From Charina bottae (lineage: Eukaryota; Chordata; Lepidosauria; Squamata; Charinaidae), in assembly GCA_023362775.1 (NCBI GenBank), contig JALMGJ010000003.1, forward strand, positions 180,021,725 through 180,085,724: 64,000 nucleotides of DNA, read 5' to 3'. Positions 12,550 through 22,676 of this stretch are shown here, in pieces. Both the position numbers and the translations under genes were made by a program. The notes beneath the pieces are model-generated. The model had not been told where the DNA came from. It saw nothing but the letters and a program-made list of their open reading frames with translations, and ran no database searches. Each line of letters begins with the position of its first letter. Position 1 is the stretch's first letter.

Positions 12550-13109
12550 TTAAGATTAATAAGATTAATTAAGATTAATAAGGTATAAAAATGTCTACTT
12601 GGAGGGTTTTGGGTTTCTTAAGATTAAGACCATTAAAATTGTTGTATTACTAAGTATAATGGCAGACAATTTATGTGCTTTTTAGTTTGAATTTTATTAT
12701 AGTAGACATAAATGTATAGAATAGTAGTAGGAAGGGAATAATTAAATAGATGTTATCTTTGGGGAGGGGGAAGTTGTTTAGGAGGTTTATATGAATTTTT
12801 CTTTTAATATAAGGGGAGGGAGAAACTGTACTTAGTAATTTTTATAATGTGCCAATGTGGAATGATTTGTAGAAATAATGTGGTTTTGGTTTAATATAGA
12901 GTAAGGGAATGACTATGGAAAAGTTTTGTATATCCTTGCTGTTAAAAGTTGGAAGTCATGCTTCTTTGTAACTTTGAAAAAAAATTATCTTGTGTTTTCA
13001 CTCTTTTTTATTTTTTTTTCCTTTGTAGGTTTTTGTTTTTCTGTAGCTTTTATCTTTGTTTGAAACTTAATAAAATTCTTATTAAAAAAAAAGAAAACAT
13101 CAAGAAATG

Positions 13110-13339
13110 AGTGGGAGAGAGAGTGTAAGGAGCTATTTAAGAGTAACGTTGCATGTAGGTAATGCTGATTTTAAGTCTACAGAACCCTGGCAAGAGAGAT
13201 TAAAAGTTTAATAGATCTCTTATGATCAATAAAGCACCAGGAGAAGATTATATATAAATATAAGAAGGTCTTCAAAATATTTGAAGAACTTGAAGAAAAT
13301 TGAAGAAATTGAAGAAAATATTTGAAGAACCATTTCCAC
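13110..13339. repeat. unassigned DNA with TTGAAGAAA-type tandem
   Basis: From about 13270 to 13330 there are several imperfect copies of a TTGAAGAA(A/C) unit. The rest is AT-rich and unassigned. Confidence 0.5.
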
Positions 13340-13660
13340 TAACTAGAATCTGCCTGGCCCAGCATGCATATATTCAATGAAAGCTTAGGGTCCTGTATCT
13401 ATGTCATATCAAGGGTATGTGGGTTTTCCTCCATAGTGGCCCCTGATCTTTGGAACACTGTCTCTAGAGCTTGAAGACTATCTAGAGAATTATTTTTGCA
13501 GTTTTTGCTGACTTCTTATGAATGGGTTACCACAGATTTTTTATTACTATTTGTTATTGAGTTTTAGTTTTCACATGATTGATTTCTAGGTTTTACTCTT
13601 ATCATAAACCACCCAGAATCATATGAGCTGAGCAGTATATAAATATTGTAAATAAGTAAA
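13340..13660 (+). mobile_element. probable L2-like LINE 3' fragment
   Basis: The segment ends AAACCACCCAGAATCATATG ... GTATATAAATATTG, a decayed version of the CCCAGAGTC 3' signature. Upstream, the frame around 13420-13490 (P-L-I-F-G-T-L-S-L-E) resembles the last ORF2 residues of such LINEs. It is heavily diverged. Confidence 0.45.
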
Positions 13661-14685
13661 CAACAAAAACCCTGTAAAGCTTCTAATGTCCTGCTGGTAC
13701 TAAATTCGGTCAATTACGCATTTACTAAAATAAAATATATTTCTTTCTCCACTGATGAAATAGAGATATGGAGCGTAAACATCTCTCTAAACATGGACCT
13801 TTTAAAAAAATGTAATTAATCCTGAAGCTATCTGCAATTAAATAAATGTTTAAGTTAAAAAAACTGTCTTTATTCAGCTGATTTGAATGCAAATGCAAGT
13901 AATAACTCTGTACCTTGCTATATTTGTAAATATAAAATTGAATGCAAACTTTATGTTAATCTCATTTCATATTTTCTACTTAGACCATTAACAAAACCAA
14001 CAATTCAGCAAATGCAAACCATAGATTTTAAGGGATTTTTTTAAAAATATGTATTTTTAGGTATAGTATGTGGCAGAGACCAGGTAGAAAATCTTTTACA
14101 TTATATGTTTTATTGTCCTATTTTAAGCTCAACCGATACAAAGGTCCCCTGTACAGGATGGGGAAATAGTTGACCAAATTAACCAAATTATTTTTTTAAA
14201 TTACTGCCAAGAACAAAAGAATGCTGCTGATGGTGACTGCTAAAAACATACTGAAAAATATTGTAGCTGAATAATGCAGTGAACATACAATTGTATTTGA
14301 TGTTTGATATTACATATTGCCAGGATGATAAATTGTATGTATCTTTTTACTACATACTGTATGCTATAAACTATCACATAGTTTTGTATTATTTATATCT
14401 ACTTTTTCCTGGTTGTTATGACCAACAGAACAAAAAAAATTCTCTCATTTTCCTCACTTTTCACAAACAGCCTAACCAAACCTTTATCTCAAACTTGTGG
14501 TCATTATGGCACAACCATAGTTTACCATTCGGAAGTTTCTTCTGAGGTTTGAAAAATATTATTGCTTAAAATGAACTTTGCAGAAGAAACACCATATGGT
14601 AATGATGTGATCATGTATTGTGAGTGTGTTATAAGGAAAGAGGTTTCCTACACCAATAACTTCTTTGTAACTATGAAGAGTTATA
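13661..14685. other. unassigned AT-rich DNA
   Basis: Nothing was recognised. The 88-codon frame at 14279-14545 is tyrosine- and leucine-rich and fits chance in AT-rich DNA. Confidence 0.4.
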
Positions 14686-14687
14686 TA

Positions 14688-15500
14688 CAGATAGTCCTTG
14701 CTTAACAACCCATATTAGAATTTCCATCACTAAGTTAAACGGTCATTAGGCAAAACATCACATGACTACACTGCTTAGTGATGGCAGTTCTGGCAGTCCC
14801 TTTGTGGTCATTAGGCCAGGACTGTGCTGTCATTAGGTGAGGACCTCATGCTTCTGCTGTCCTGCCACACTCGCCTCCGCTTCAACTCCCCCTTCCTGCC
14901 TATCTCCCCTCCCATCTCTGCCCTTTTGGCCGCCCTGCACCCCACCACCCCTCTCACCCTGCACTCTGCTGCCCCTGCTGCCCCCCGACGCCCCAGCTGA
15001 CCTTCGCTATCTTTTTCTTCCCACTGCTGACAAGGTGTGCCCAGCTTGGCACTTCACAAGGCAGCTGCTGGCTGTGTGAGGCCTCCTGAGGCCTTGGGAG
15101 GGTGCCTGGTGGGGGATGCAGGTGGGGTGGCAGGAGCCATGGGCAGGATGGCAGGGGATGTGGGCAGGCACATGCTACAGAGCGTGGTGGGTTCTACGGA
15201 GTACGAGATCTCGTACTCTGTAGCGGGGCTCCTTGGGAGCAACTTGCGACCTTCCCTGATAGCTTCCCCATTGACTTTGCTTATGGGAAGCCAGCAGGAA
15301 AGGTTGCAAATGGCAATCACGTGACCACGGGACCCTGCAACTGTCATAAGTGTGAGCCGGTTGCCAAGCGCCCGAATCACAGTCACGAGACTGTGAGGGT
15401 GCTGAGGAACTTCAAGGACCGATTGTAAGTACCACTCGTTCAGCACCATCATAACTTTGAACAGTGTTTGAATGAGTGGTCGTAACTCGAGGACTACCTG
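14688..15500. mobile_element. Tigger/pogo-like DNA element with GC-rich cargo (family T, copy T1)
   Basis: The termini are CAGATAGTCCTTGCTTAACA on the left and, on the right, the complement of CAGGTAGTCCTCGAGTTACG. TA dinucleotides flank both sides. CAG...CTTA termini with TA targets suggest the Tc1/mariner Tigger branch. Subterminal parts are full of GTTAAGT-like words, as in copies T2-T4. At 813 bp this is the longest of four copies. The extra length is C-rich sequence at about 14845-15190 plus a 30-bp palindrome at 15194-15223. The 204-codon minus frame at 15054-15668 runs through this cargo and is not a gene. Confidence 0.75.
15194..15223. repeat. 30-bp near-perfect palindrome
   Basis: The segment reads CTACGGAGTACGAGATCTCG then TACTCTGTAG. 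The two 15-bp halves are complementary except at one pair, with no loop. It lies inside the T1 transposon. It could form a cruciform or be a relic of another insertion. Confidence 0.85.
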
Positions 15501-15864
15501 TAAATAAATCCGGAATAAACAGAAAATAATATAGTGATATATTCTTGGCTGTTGCACTCCTTTGGAATAGGTGGGTACAAAAAACATAGTAGGCAGTTTG
15601 TTTTGTGAAAAACGAATGGCATCAATGATGATGGCTTTTTGCGAGTTCTCAGGATTTGATGGAAACACTATGCAAAGCCTCTGCTGAAATTTTTTTTTCT
15701 CTCTCTCTTTTATTCAAACAAACAGTATCTACAGTTTCAGTAACATTTGTTCGGAGAGTTATTTTCAGCTTGATAGGCTAAGCCTAAGCTCTTTCACCTT
15801 CACCTTCTTATTTTTACTGATAACCAGCAGGAAGGGAATAAAGTTTTGGTTTGTGATTTTAAAT

Positions 15865-15946
15865 CAGTGTTTTTCAAACTTGGCAACTTTAAGATGTGTG
15901 GACTTCAACTCCTGGAATTCCCTAGCCATCATACATTTAAATACTG
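15865..15946. mobile_element. short hAT MITE (family H2), copy a
   Basis: The element begins CAGTGTTTTTCAAACTTGGC and contains ACTTCAACTCCTGGAATTCC, the core of family H2. The right terminus is worn (ATACTG). Flanks TTTTAAAT (15857-15864) and ATTTAAAT (15947-15954) match at 7 of 8, consistent with a hAT TSD. The second arm of the hairpin is largely deleted. Confidence 0.65.
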
Positions 15947-15954
15947 ATTTAAAT

Positions 15955-16835
15955 GCTTTGTAAAGGGGCCTTTTTTGTACTGAACATCATGCAGCTTAAA
16001 TGTTGTCTAATGACCTACAGTATGTACGTTTGTATTCTATGATGCTGGTGTAACATGTACATACAGTGCTCTTTTTCTAAAGACTCTAAAGACTGACTCT
16101 TGTAAGATTCTGTTAATGTAACCTTACAATAAAGATAGAACCAGTTTTGCTGGTTTTACTTCTTGTCTGAACTACCTCGCAGGGCTAACGCCAATCTTGC
16201 AAGTATTTCTCCCTTCCTTTCCTTTTATTCTCTGGAAAATTAGGGAAGGACCCTTCTGAAATGCTTCCCACATCTCCTCTCCTTCTGTGGACTGAGATAT
16301 CATTTACACGCCAGTTGTCCTGTCTGCGACGCTCCCTACTGTCTCCCAAGGTCATTATTATATACCATTACAATATTTCACTGAAATCAAAGCACCCATC
16401 CCTTTGATTTTAACAATTGTTAATTGTAGCAATGGTCTACTTGTTGAGGCATGTACATCAGGCCAAATTTGAATATTCAGCATATGTTTAGATAGCAAAT
16501 TGCACCTTTATTTGGACCACTAGGCTCTCTCCCACCTCTGAAGATGACACTAATTTGAATAGCGGTTTGCATAATCTTTCCTATCTAGACAACTGCACTT
16601 TGCTAGAGCTTCACTATTTTGGTTGTAGCTGGATGAATAACTAATACAGCAAACAACAGCAGAGATAAAGGACAATACAGGTTCAGCAGTAGGCCATAAT
16701 CCCTTGTCACAGGCCATGCTGGCTATAACTCATAGGAACCAAACTCTAGAATATATTAGAAGGGCACCAATTTGCTTAACACCAGCCAAAGTTAAGGTTT
16801 ACAGAAGCCAGCAACAAATTCTAATTAAAAATTAT
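15955..16835. other. unassigned DNA, possible LTR remnant near 16130
   Basis: An AATAAAGA poly(A)-signal-like site lies at 16128-16135. It is followed by GCTGGTTTTACTTCTTGTCT and a C-T-rich stretch, which would fit the R/U5 part of a decayed LTR. No edges or TSD were found, so this remains a guess. Confidence 0.25.
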
Positions 16836-17060
16836 ATTATTTATTTATTTATTTATCCAATTTTTATCTGCCCGTCTCAACAAATGACTCTAGACGGCAA
16901 AGAAAATTAAAATAAAATAAAAAATTACAAACATTACAAAATGTTTCAGCTGCTAGCCTCCTGAAATTGAGACCTTTTAAAGCTGAGATTTGACAGCCTT
17001 CAACAAGCCACCAGCTGAGCCTGCCTAAGCTAAGCTGCAAATCCAAGAGTAGTTTGTGAT
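16836..17060 (-). mobile_element. L2-like LINE 3' end
   Basis: A (TTTA)n tract at 16838-16858 is followed on the plus strand by CTGCCCGTCTCAACAAATGA and CTCTAGACGGC. This is the decayed complement of the CCCAGAGTC...GATGGGCGG 3' signature. The remaining stretch with AAAATTAAAATAAAATAAAA is typical of the preceding UTR. Confidence 0.6.
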
Positions 17061-17278
17061 AGTCTAGTCATGAGCATGGCCTTTCTCATGAATGGACCTC
17101 TAATCATAGATGTTCTGCATTTGGTTTTCTATATAAGCACTCTTCTGCTAGCAACTGATTAAGTCTGTACCCTCTGACAGGTAGAGTCTTTGTAAGGTTC
17201 CCTTTCAGAATCATAGCAGAAATTCATAGTTATTCAGGGACAGCCAATGATGAAATGTGTGCCACAACAAAAAACGCT

Positions 17279-17594
17279 GGGACCGCGGTGGCTCAGTGGT
17301 TAGGACGCTGAGTCAGAAGCCATTAAGGCTGACAGCTCGGCAGTTCGAAACCCAGAGCATGAGCCGCGTGCCGGAGTGAGCTACCGGCAATTAGTCCCAG
17401 CTTCTGCCAACCTAGCGGTTCAAAAGCATGCAAATGCGAGTAGATAAATAAGGTACCACTCCGGTGAGAAAAATTACAGGGACATGAAAGGAGCCTCCTC
17501 GGCCGTCCCCCGGGCAACGGTGATGTCACCGGCAAATCCTTTCACTACAAAAGCACCTCGGTGCTTCTGACACACACACACAAACTCCCCCCCC
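17279..17594 (+). mobile_element. tRNA-derived SINE, family A-related subtype (copy A5)
   Basis: The A box is GGTGGCTCAGTGGTTAGGAC and the B box CAGTTCGAAACCC. The middle block TTCAAAAGCATGCAAATGCG then AGTAGATAAATAAGGTACC is shared with family A. The 3' half (CGGCCGTCCCCCGGGCAACG, GATGTCACCGGC) differs completely from family A. A CA-rich tail ends at about 17594. The flanks AAAAAACGCT and CACAAACGCT give a short, imperfect TSD. Confidence 0.75.
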
Positions 17595-17604
17595 CACAAA
17601 CGCT

Positions 17605-19365
17605 ACTCCTTACATATTTGCGCATGACATTGTGATGCAGGTACAACAGGGGAGACCTTATGTCATGACACTGTAATTCATGTTTGAACATGTTAACATC
17701 ATTATTAATAGGAAAGAAAGCCTATTGAGAAATTCTGTTTTCTGAAGAGTTAGGCCCAAGATTATTGTTCCTGAAGAATTAGGAGCCCATGGTCAGCTTC
17801 AGAGTTTGTAGGAGCAGTTTGTTTTCTATGGTCTTCTAGTTCAAGAAGCTCCAGCTATTCCTTCAAATAATGTTCTTCTGTAGTTGATTGGCAGCTGGAA
17901 GGGAGGGATGACAGATTCTTCTGATCTTATGTGTGATGGAGCAAGACAAGTTTTCTATGTAGCTTGCAGAGATCTGATAGGCTGAATAAGCAGGAACAAA
18001 AATCAATGAAGCTATTGAAATTTACCAGTATTGTGACATTATTATTAAATCTCACATATTGATACCTTCTTTTACAATCAAAGTTAAAGCAACCGTCTAG
18101 CCTAGAGAGATTGGTTGAAAAATTTAGTCTTGTTTTCAAGTGCTGAGTTGTTTCAAAACCCCAAGTCTAATAACCCAACTTCTGATGGCTCTGCAGTGGC
18201 ACATATGTGGTAAGGAACAATAACTTGATGCTAGTTTAATAAAGGAACTCTTTTATGCTACATTACTATAAAAGTGCAGAGGGCCATTGTGTATAGAGGA
18301 CAGGTTGCTTGAATTTTTTCTTCTTCTTTGCAGAAAAAAGAGAGAATGGGTGCCAGCCCTGCTCATTTCCCAGTTTTCAATAGGAGAGGTGTTTGCTAGA
18401 CTGAACCTTATTTCTCTTACTTACTGGGGAGAGAGACAATAAAAATTCTGAATTGTACCATCAACAGTGTGGTGAATGCCAAAGAAAAGCTTATAACTGA
18501 GAAGTACCTCAGAGCCACATTAAAACCACAGAGCTAATTGTTATCTTCATATTTTTCAACACATACTTTCTTGTATCTACTTACAGTATTTTGTGGCTGA
18601 GAAAAATTGTCATTCCATATTCCCATCTTTTAGTTCATCTTTGTCCTTCCAGTTTTTAGAATTTTTCTCACTCCATTCTTTTTTCCATCACTGCATTCTT
18701 TTCCTTTGCCATGTTTCAGAATGAAAGGCTCTTCCATGCTCCCATTTGCCCTTTTATTCCTTAGCTGTTGTTTTGATAAACCAGCTTTTTGTCAATTGTA
18801 TTTGGCTTTGAGCAGTAAGCCTACTACTTCGGTTATAGGGTATTACTTGAACACTTTAGTAATAACAATATGAAGATATAACCAATTTTCCCCACTCCAA
18901 GGGTCAGAAATCAATTGCCAAGCAATATGATTGTTCAGAAGAGTGTATGAAGGGGATGTTTCAGGTTGGGAAAAAAGGAGATAAGATATAATTCATGGGC
19001 TCTCTAAGATTCATGAGCTCTCTAAAAATCATTTCATTTAAGTCATGGTAGAAAACTTAATGGGGACATGTATGTTTACATTTTTAATTGTGCTCAAAAA
19101 ACAGCTAACAACAGAATCTTAGAAAATATACACATTATATTTTTATAATGCTTTATTTGAAAAAGATGGTAGAGAATATCAGAAAAAAAATATTTACAGT
19201 ACAGTCCTACAATATATGTATTTTCTCAGAGTTCCTTTGATTCCAATGAGGCTTTCTCCAAGGTAATTTTGTCACTGAAAGAGCTAATTGGGTCTGTGTA
19301 CAAAATACCCCATTATGCTCTGATATTTTATCTGGGTCAGTTCCTGGAATTCAAGGCTGTGCATT
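17605..19365. other. unassigned AT-rich DNA
   Basis: Nothing was recognised. A pyrimidine tract followed by CAG at 18311-18333 resembles a splice acceptor, but no open coding exon follows. Confidence 0.4.
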
Positions 19366-19378
19366 GACAATGGACACT

Positions 19379-20019
19379 TTTGTTGTTTATTTGTTCAGTC
19401 ACTTCCGACTCTTCGTGACTTCATGGACCAGCCCACGCCAGAGCTTCCTGTTGGCCGTCACCATCCCCAGCTCCCTCACGGTTGAGTCCGTCACCTCCAG
19501 AATATCATCCATCCATCTTGCCCTTGGTCGGCCCCTCTTCCTTTTGCCTTCCACTTTCCCTAGCATCAGCATCTTCTCCAGGGAATCCTGTCTTCTCATT
19601 ATGTGGCCAAAGTACTTCAGTTTTGCCTTTAATATCATTCCCTCAAGTGAGCAGTCTGGCTTTATTTCCTGGAGTATGGACTGGTTTGATCTTCTTGCAG
19701 TCCAAGGCACTCTCAGAATTTTCCTCCAACACCACAGTTCAAAAGCATCTATCTTCCTTCGCTCAGCCTTCCTTATGGTCCAGCTCTTGCAGCCATAGGT
19801 TACTACGGGGAATACCATTGCTTTGACTATGCGGATCTTTGTTGTCAGTGTGATGTCTCTGCTCTTAACTATTTTATCAAGATTTGTCATTGCTCTCCTC
19901 CCAAGAAGTAGACGTCTTCTGATTTCCTGGCTGCAGTCAGCGTCTGCAGTAATCTTTGTGCCTAGAAATACAAAGTCTGTCACTGCCTCCACTTTTTCTC
20001 CATCTATTTGCCAGTTATG
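19379..20019 (-). mobile_element. BovB/RTE LINE, 5'-truncated insertion
   Basis: This is a 641-bp antisense insertion with a perfect 13-bp TSD, GACAATGGACACT, at 19366-19378 and 20020-20032. On the minus strand it runs from inside the RTE ORF to a short AT-rich tail with AACAAATAAACAACAAA. The 5' truncation is typical of target-primed reverse transcription. The reading frame has no stop (see the next entry), suggesting a fairly recent insertion. Confidence 0.9.
19399..20019 (-). pseudogene. C-terminal part of BovB/RTE ORF, open but truncated
   Basis: About 205 codons of the region downstream of the reverse transcriptase are uninterrupted. Markers in order are F-L-G-T-K-I-T-A-D-A-D-C, R-R-L-L-L-G-R, L-K/V-K-S-R-D-I-T-L, Y-G-C-K-S-W-T, F-E-L-W-C-W-R, V-P-W-T-A-R-R-S-N-Q-S-I-L, Y-F-G-H-I-M-R-R and R-P-R-A-R-W-M-D. 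These match the equivalent part of the BovB copy at 47956-51712. It lacks the endonuclease and catalytic RT motifs, so it cannot act alone. The frame reads on past the TSD into flanking DNA to 20178, and that portion is not element sequence. Confidence 0.9.
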
Positions 20020-20171
20020 GACAATGGACACTATTAGTTTATAAATCTGATGTAGTAAAAATTCATTACACACAAGTGCATACATACAAATATAGGAGGG
20101 TCCCCCACCCAATATACACTTGGAAGCTAACCTCTTGTAACTGAAATCCATGATTTCATGTCCTGGATTCT

Positions 20172-20460
20172 GGGACAATGGAAACGGGTCTTGATTTTCT
20201 TCTGTGTGACATCCCTTCAGATACTTTAAGAGCTTTATTACCCTCTGCCACAGTGTCTCTCAATCTTGGCAACTTTAAGATGTCTGGGCTTCAACCTTGC
20301 TGGCTGGGGAATTCTGGGAGTTGGAGTTAAAGTTGCCAAGGTTGAGAAACACTGCTCTACCACTTAGCCTTCTCTTCTCAAGGCTAAGCATTCTCAAATT
20401 GTTCCATCTTCACAGGATTTGGGTTTTTTGTTTCTTGGATAAGTACTGATTGGCAATGGG
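20172..20460 (-). mobile_element. CR1 LINE 3' fragment interrupted by a hAT MITE
   Basis: On the plus strand, ACATCCCTTCAGATACTTTA and CTTCTCTTCTCAAGGCTAAG followed by CATTCTCAAATTGTTCC are the complement of a CR1 3'-region segment. The two halves are separated by the MITE at 20251-20354. It is diverged, with no ORF. Confidence 0.6.
20251..20354. mobile_element. palindromic hAT MITE (family H2), copy b
   Basis: The termini are CAGTGTCTCTCAATCTTGGC and the complement of CAGTGTTTCTCAACCTTGGC. Flanks CTCTGCCA (20243-20250) and CTCTACCA (20355-20362) match at 7 of 8. The two arms (GGCTTCAACC... and ...GGGAGTTGGAGTT) fold on each other. It is inserted in the CR1 fragment. Confidence 0.85.
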
Positions 20461-21499
20461 GAGACCTATGATTTTAGTTCTCCATACAAGTATTACTTTG
20501 CTTTCCATCACTAGTGCCTACTATGCCAGCCAGCATGGTGGCACCAGATCTATTGTAAAGCAGGATCAAAAGGTCCTTCACCTGTTCCTCTGGAACTCAC
20601 CATTTTAAAACTGCCTGATTATTTTATTTACTTTGTTCCTAATGCTCTGCTTACAGACTGCTGAAGTCAGCGAATGCCTTGATTTCGCCCTGAGTTCTGA
20701 ATCTCTTGTGAATCTTTCATTACTTTGCTGGCAGATATTTGGCAAGTTTCGTTTTTGAAGCTTCCATCTTGCAGCTCAGATTCTAGAAAACATCTTGCAG
20801 TGATAAATGGAGACTCACTTCTTTATATACTGTAGCAAATAATAATCTCTTCCTAGTATGTGTTATATGTTATAAAGTGATACACACATATATACATGCA
20901 CGCACGCATATCAGCTGAAGAACTTTTTGTGATATTTTATATGCACATCATATTTAAAAGTATATGATATTTTAAAACCTATCTGTAGAAATATTCAAAA
21001 TCAGCTTATGTAACTACAAAATGACATTATGTAAATTGGACTATAAGCAGAGCAGAGTATGTTCAGTAAGAAGCCAGTGTTTTCCCCTAAGTAAGGATTG
21101 CAAGATTTAACAGCCTAGTTTTCTTCTGCTTCAGAGAAAAGATGATAATACTGGCTTCTGCAGGCAGTTTGAACACCTGGCATCTGCATTTGATGTTTCT
21201 GTGTTTGGTGCAGTGTCACTAGCATTGTGTAGACCAAGAGCTGATGCGGTGAGTATCATATCATTAGTGAGCATGGAATTAGTTATGATAGCTAAATTAA
21301 CCTCTTCCCATTCTTGTTAGCCTAATCCAGTTAAAAGTATTATTGGCTCCAGCTGCAAAAGCAGTACATCTAATGGAACTGATTCAGGATCGGTTAGTCA
21401 TTATTTCTGCTTAGTTTGGTGCAGAAATGATTGGACTGAAAGTCAGACAAAAACATAAAGGCTTATGCTATTAGGTTCTTTAGGACTCAGGCACAATTC
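20461..21499. other. unassigned, possibly non-repetitive DNA
   Basis: No repeat was recognised. The part at about 21060-21450 has mixed composition and no transposon hallmarks. It could be unique sequence, including conserved non-coding DNA, but this cannot be told from one genome. Confidence 0.3.
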
Positions 21500-21670
21500 C
21501 ATTTATTTGTTTGTTTGTTTGTTTGTTGTTTGTCAAATTTATCACCGCCCATCTCTACAGCAGTAGACTCTGGGCGGTTTACAGAGTTGCATAGGAGCCT
21601 ATGGCTCTGAAAAAGAGACTGAGGAGCCTGCCCAGTTACAGCAACTACAAATAAGGTTTCAGTATCCACT
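21500..21670 (-). mobile_element. L2-like LINE 3' end with (TTTG)n tail
   Basis: (TTTG)n at 21503-21532 is followed by ACCGCCCATCTCTACAGCAG and ACTCTGGGCGG. This is the complement of the CCCAGAGT...GATGGGCGG signature. The TGAAAAAGAGACTGAGGAGC that follows is presumably UTR. Confidence 0.7.
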
Positions 21671-22362
21671 GTTAGGTTTTAATCTTGATGTAGGGAAACC
21701 CAATGTTTCCTGCTGTGATTCCTTTCCAAAACGTCATTTAAATTATGCTTAAGCGCCAATTTAAATTTACAAATGTTTTACTATAGCAGAAGTAGAGTCT
21801 AATCAGTTGGCAATCCCTAGGATTGACATCATAGGACAATACACAAAAGCATGCCTCTCCTGTAAGATATTATGTATATGCATTATTATTCCCACCACCA
21901 TTGGCATGAATTGTTGTTATTCCCAGCATCTTCTGAGAGAAATAGTGAAAACATCCACAAAGCTCCCATTTGCCTTCTCTTTGATGCAGACAACCAGTTA
22001 TTCTTAAGTAAATCTATTCCTCAGCTATGTTAGGACATCTGCAGTAGGTAAGGGTAATAGAAATAAACTGAGGGGAGGATTGGTTGCCCACTTATAATTA
22101 GCAATCGTATGCTCTCACAGAGTCCTATTAAAAGAGCACAAATAGTCATGCAGGGGCATCGCATTATGTTTCACTGGTTCCTGTAATCATAGATGCTTGC
22201 ACAGGAGTCAAGTGCACAACCCTATCAAGAAATCAGAATATACACTGTGTAAAAATAGAGAAATCCCTCCCCAAGGTCATGTAAAGCCCTGAACATGGGA
22301 GCATGTCATAATGAAACATCTGCATCTCTCTCTCTCTCTCAGAGCTTAAGGGAAGAGAGACT
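21671..22362. other. unassigned AT-rich DNA
   Basis: Nothing was recognised apart from a short (CT)n tract at 22326-22340. Confidence 0.4.
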
Positions 22363-22370
22363 GTATATAC

Positions 22371-22668
22371 CAGCCTTTCTCAACTTTTTGACCCTGGAGG
22401 AACCCTTGAAATATATTTCAGGCCTTGGAGAACCCCTGCACATTCAGGCTCGAATATGGGCCAGAAGTCATACAATTATTATATTCGTTTCATGTGTAAG
22501 CCTGTATATATGCATTAACAGTGTTCTTAAAGAATGAAACTTACCTCTTTAATGTGAAGTTGCCCAAATTTGAAATAATTTTTTAAATAAATCGTGATCT
22601 CCCAGGGAACCCCTAGTGACCTTTCACAGAACCCTAGGGTTCCACAGATCCCTGGTTGAGAAACCCTG
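22371..22668. mobile_element. non-autonomous hAT element (family H3), copy 1
   Basis: The 298-bp element starts CAGCCTTTCTCAACTTTTTG and ends GGTTGAGAAACCCTG, so its inverted ends are CAGSSTTTCTCAAC. Flanks GTATATAC (22363-22370) and GTGTATAC (22669-22676) match at 7 of 8. It has no transposase. The copy at 53922-54205 is the same element in the opposite orientation. Confidence 0.85.
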
Positions 22669-22676
22669 GTGTATAC

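Larger units (their letters stand above)
10989..13092 (+). mobile_element. L1-like element without ORF2 (non-autonomous, apparently full length)
   Basis: The 5' end is GC-rich (ACTTCCGGTGGGGACATGGC), like an L1 5' UTR. A small ORF1-like region lies at 11683-12142. An AT-rich 3' UTR with AATAAA and a poly(A) tail ends at about 13092. Flanking 17-bp repeats at 10972-10988 and 13093-13109 match at 14 of 17 positions and share CAAGAAATG. No reverse transcriptase or endonuclease is present between the ORF1-like part and the 3' UTR. The element therefore seems to have been mobilised in trans. A family-A SINE lies inside it at 12225-12549. Assignment to L1 rests on overall structure and is inferred. 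Confidence 0.6.

Noticed and set aside
15054..15668. 204-codon minus-strand open frame
   Set aside because: It runs through the GC-rich cargo and palindrome of a Tigger-like element and out into flanking DNA. It has no recognisable domain.
18311..18333. Splice-acceptor-like TTTTTTCTTCTTCTTTGCAG
   Set aside because: The sequence after it has no meaningful open exon and no donor in a sensible place.
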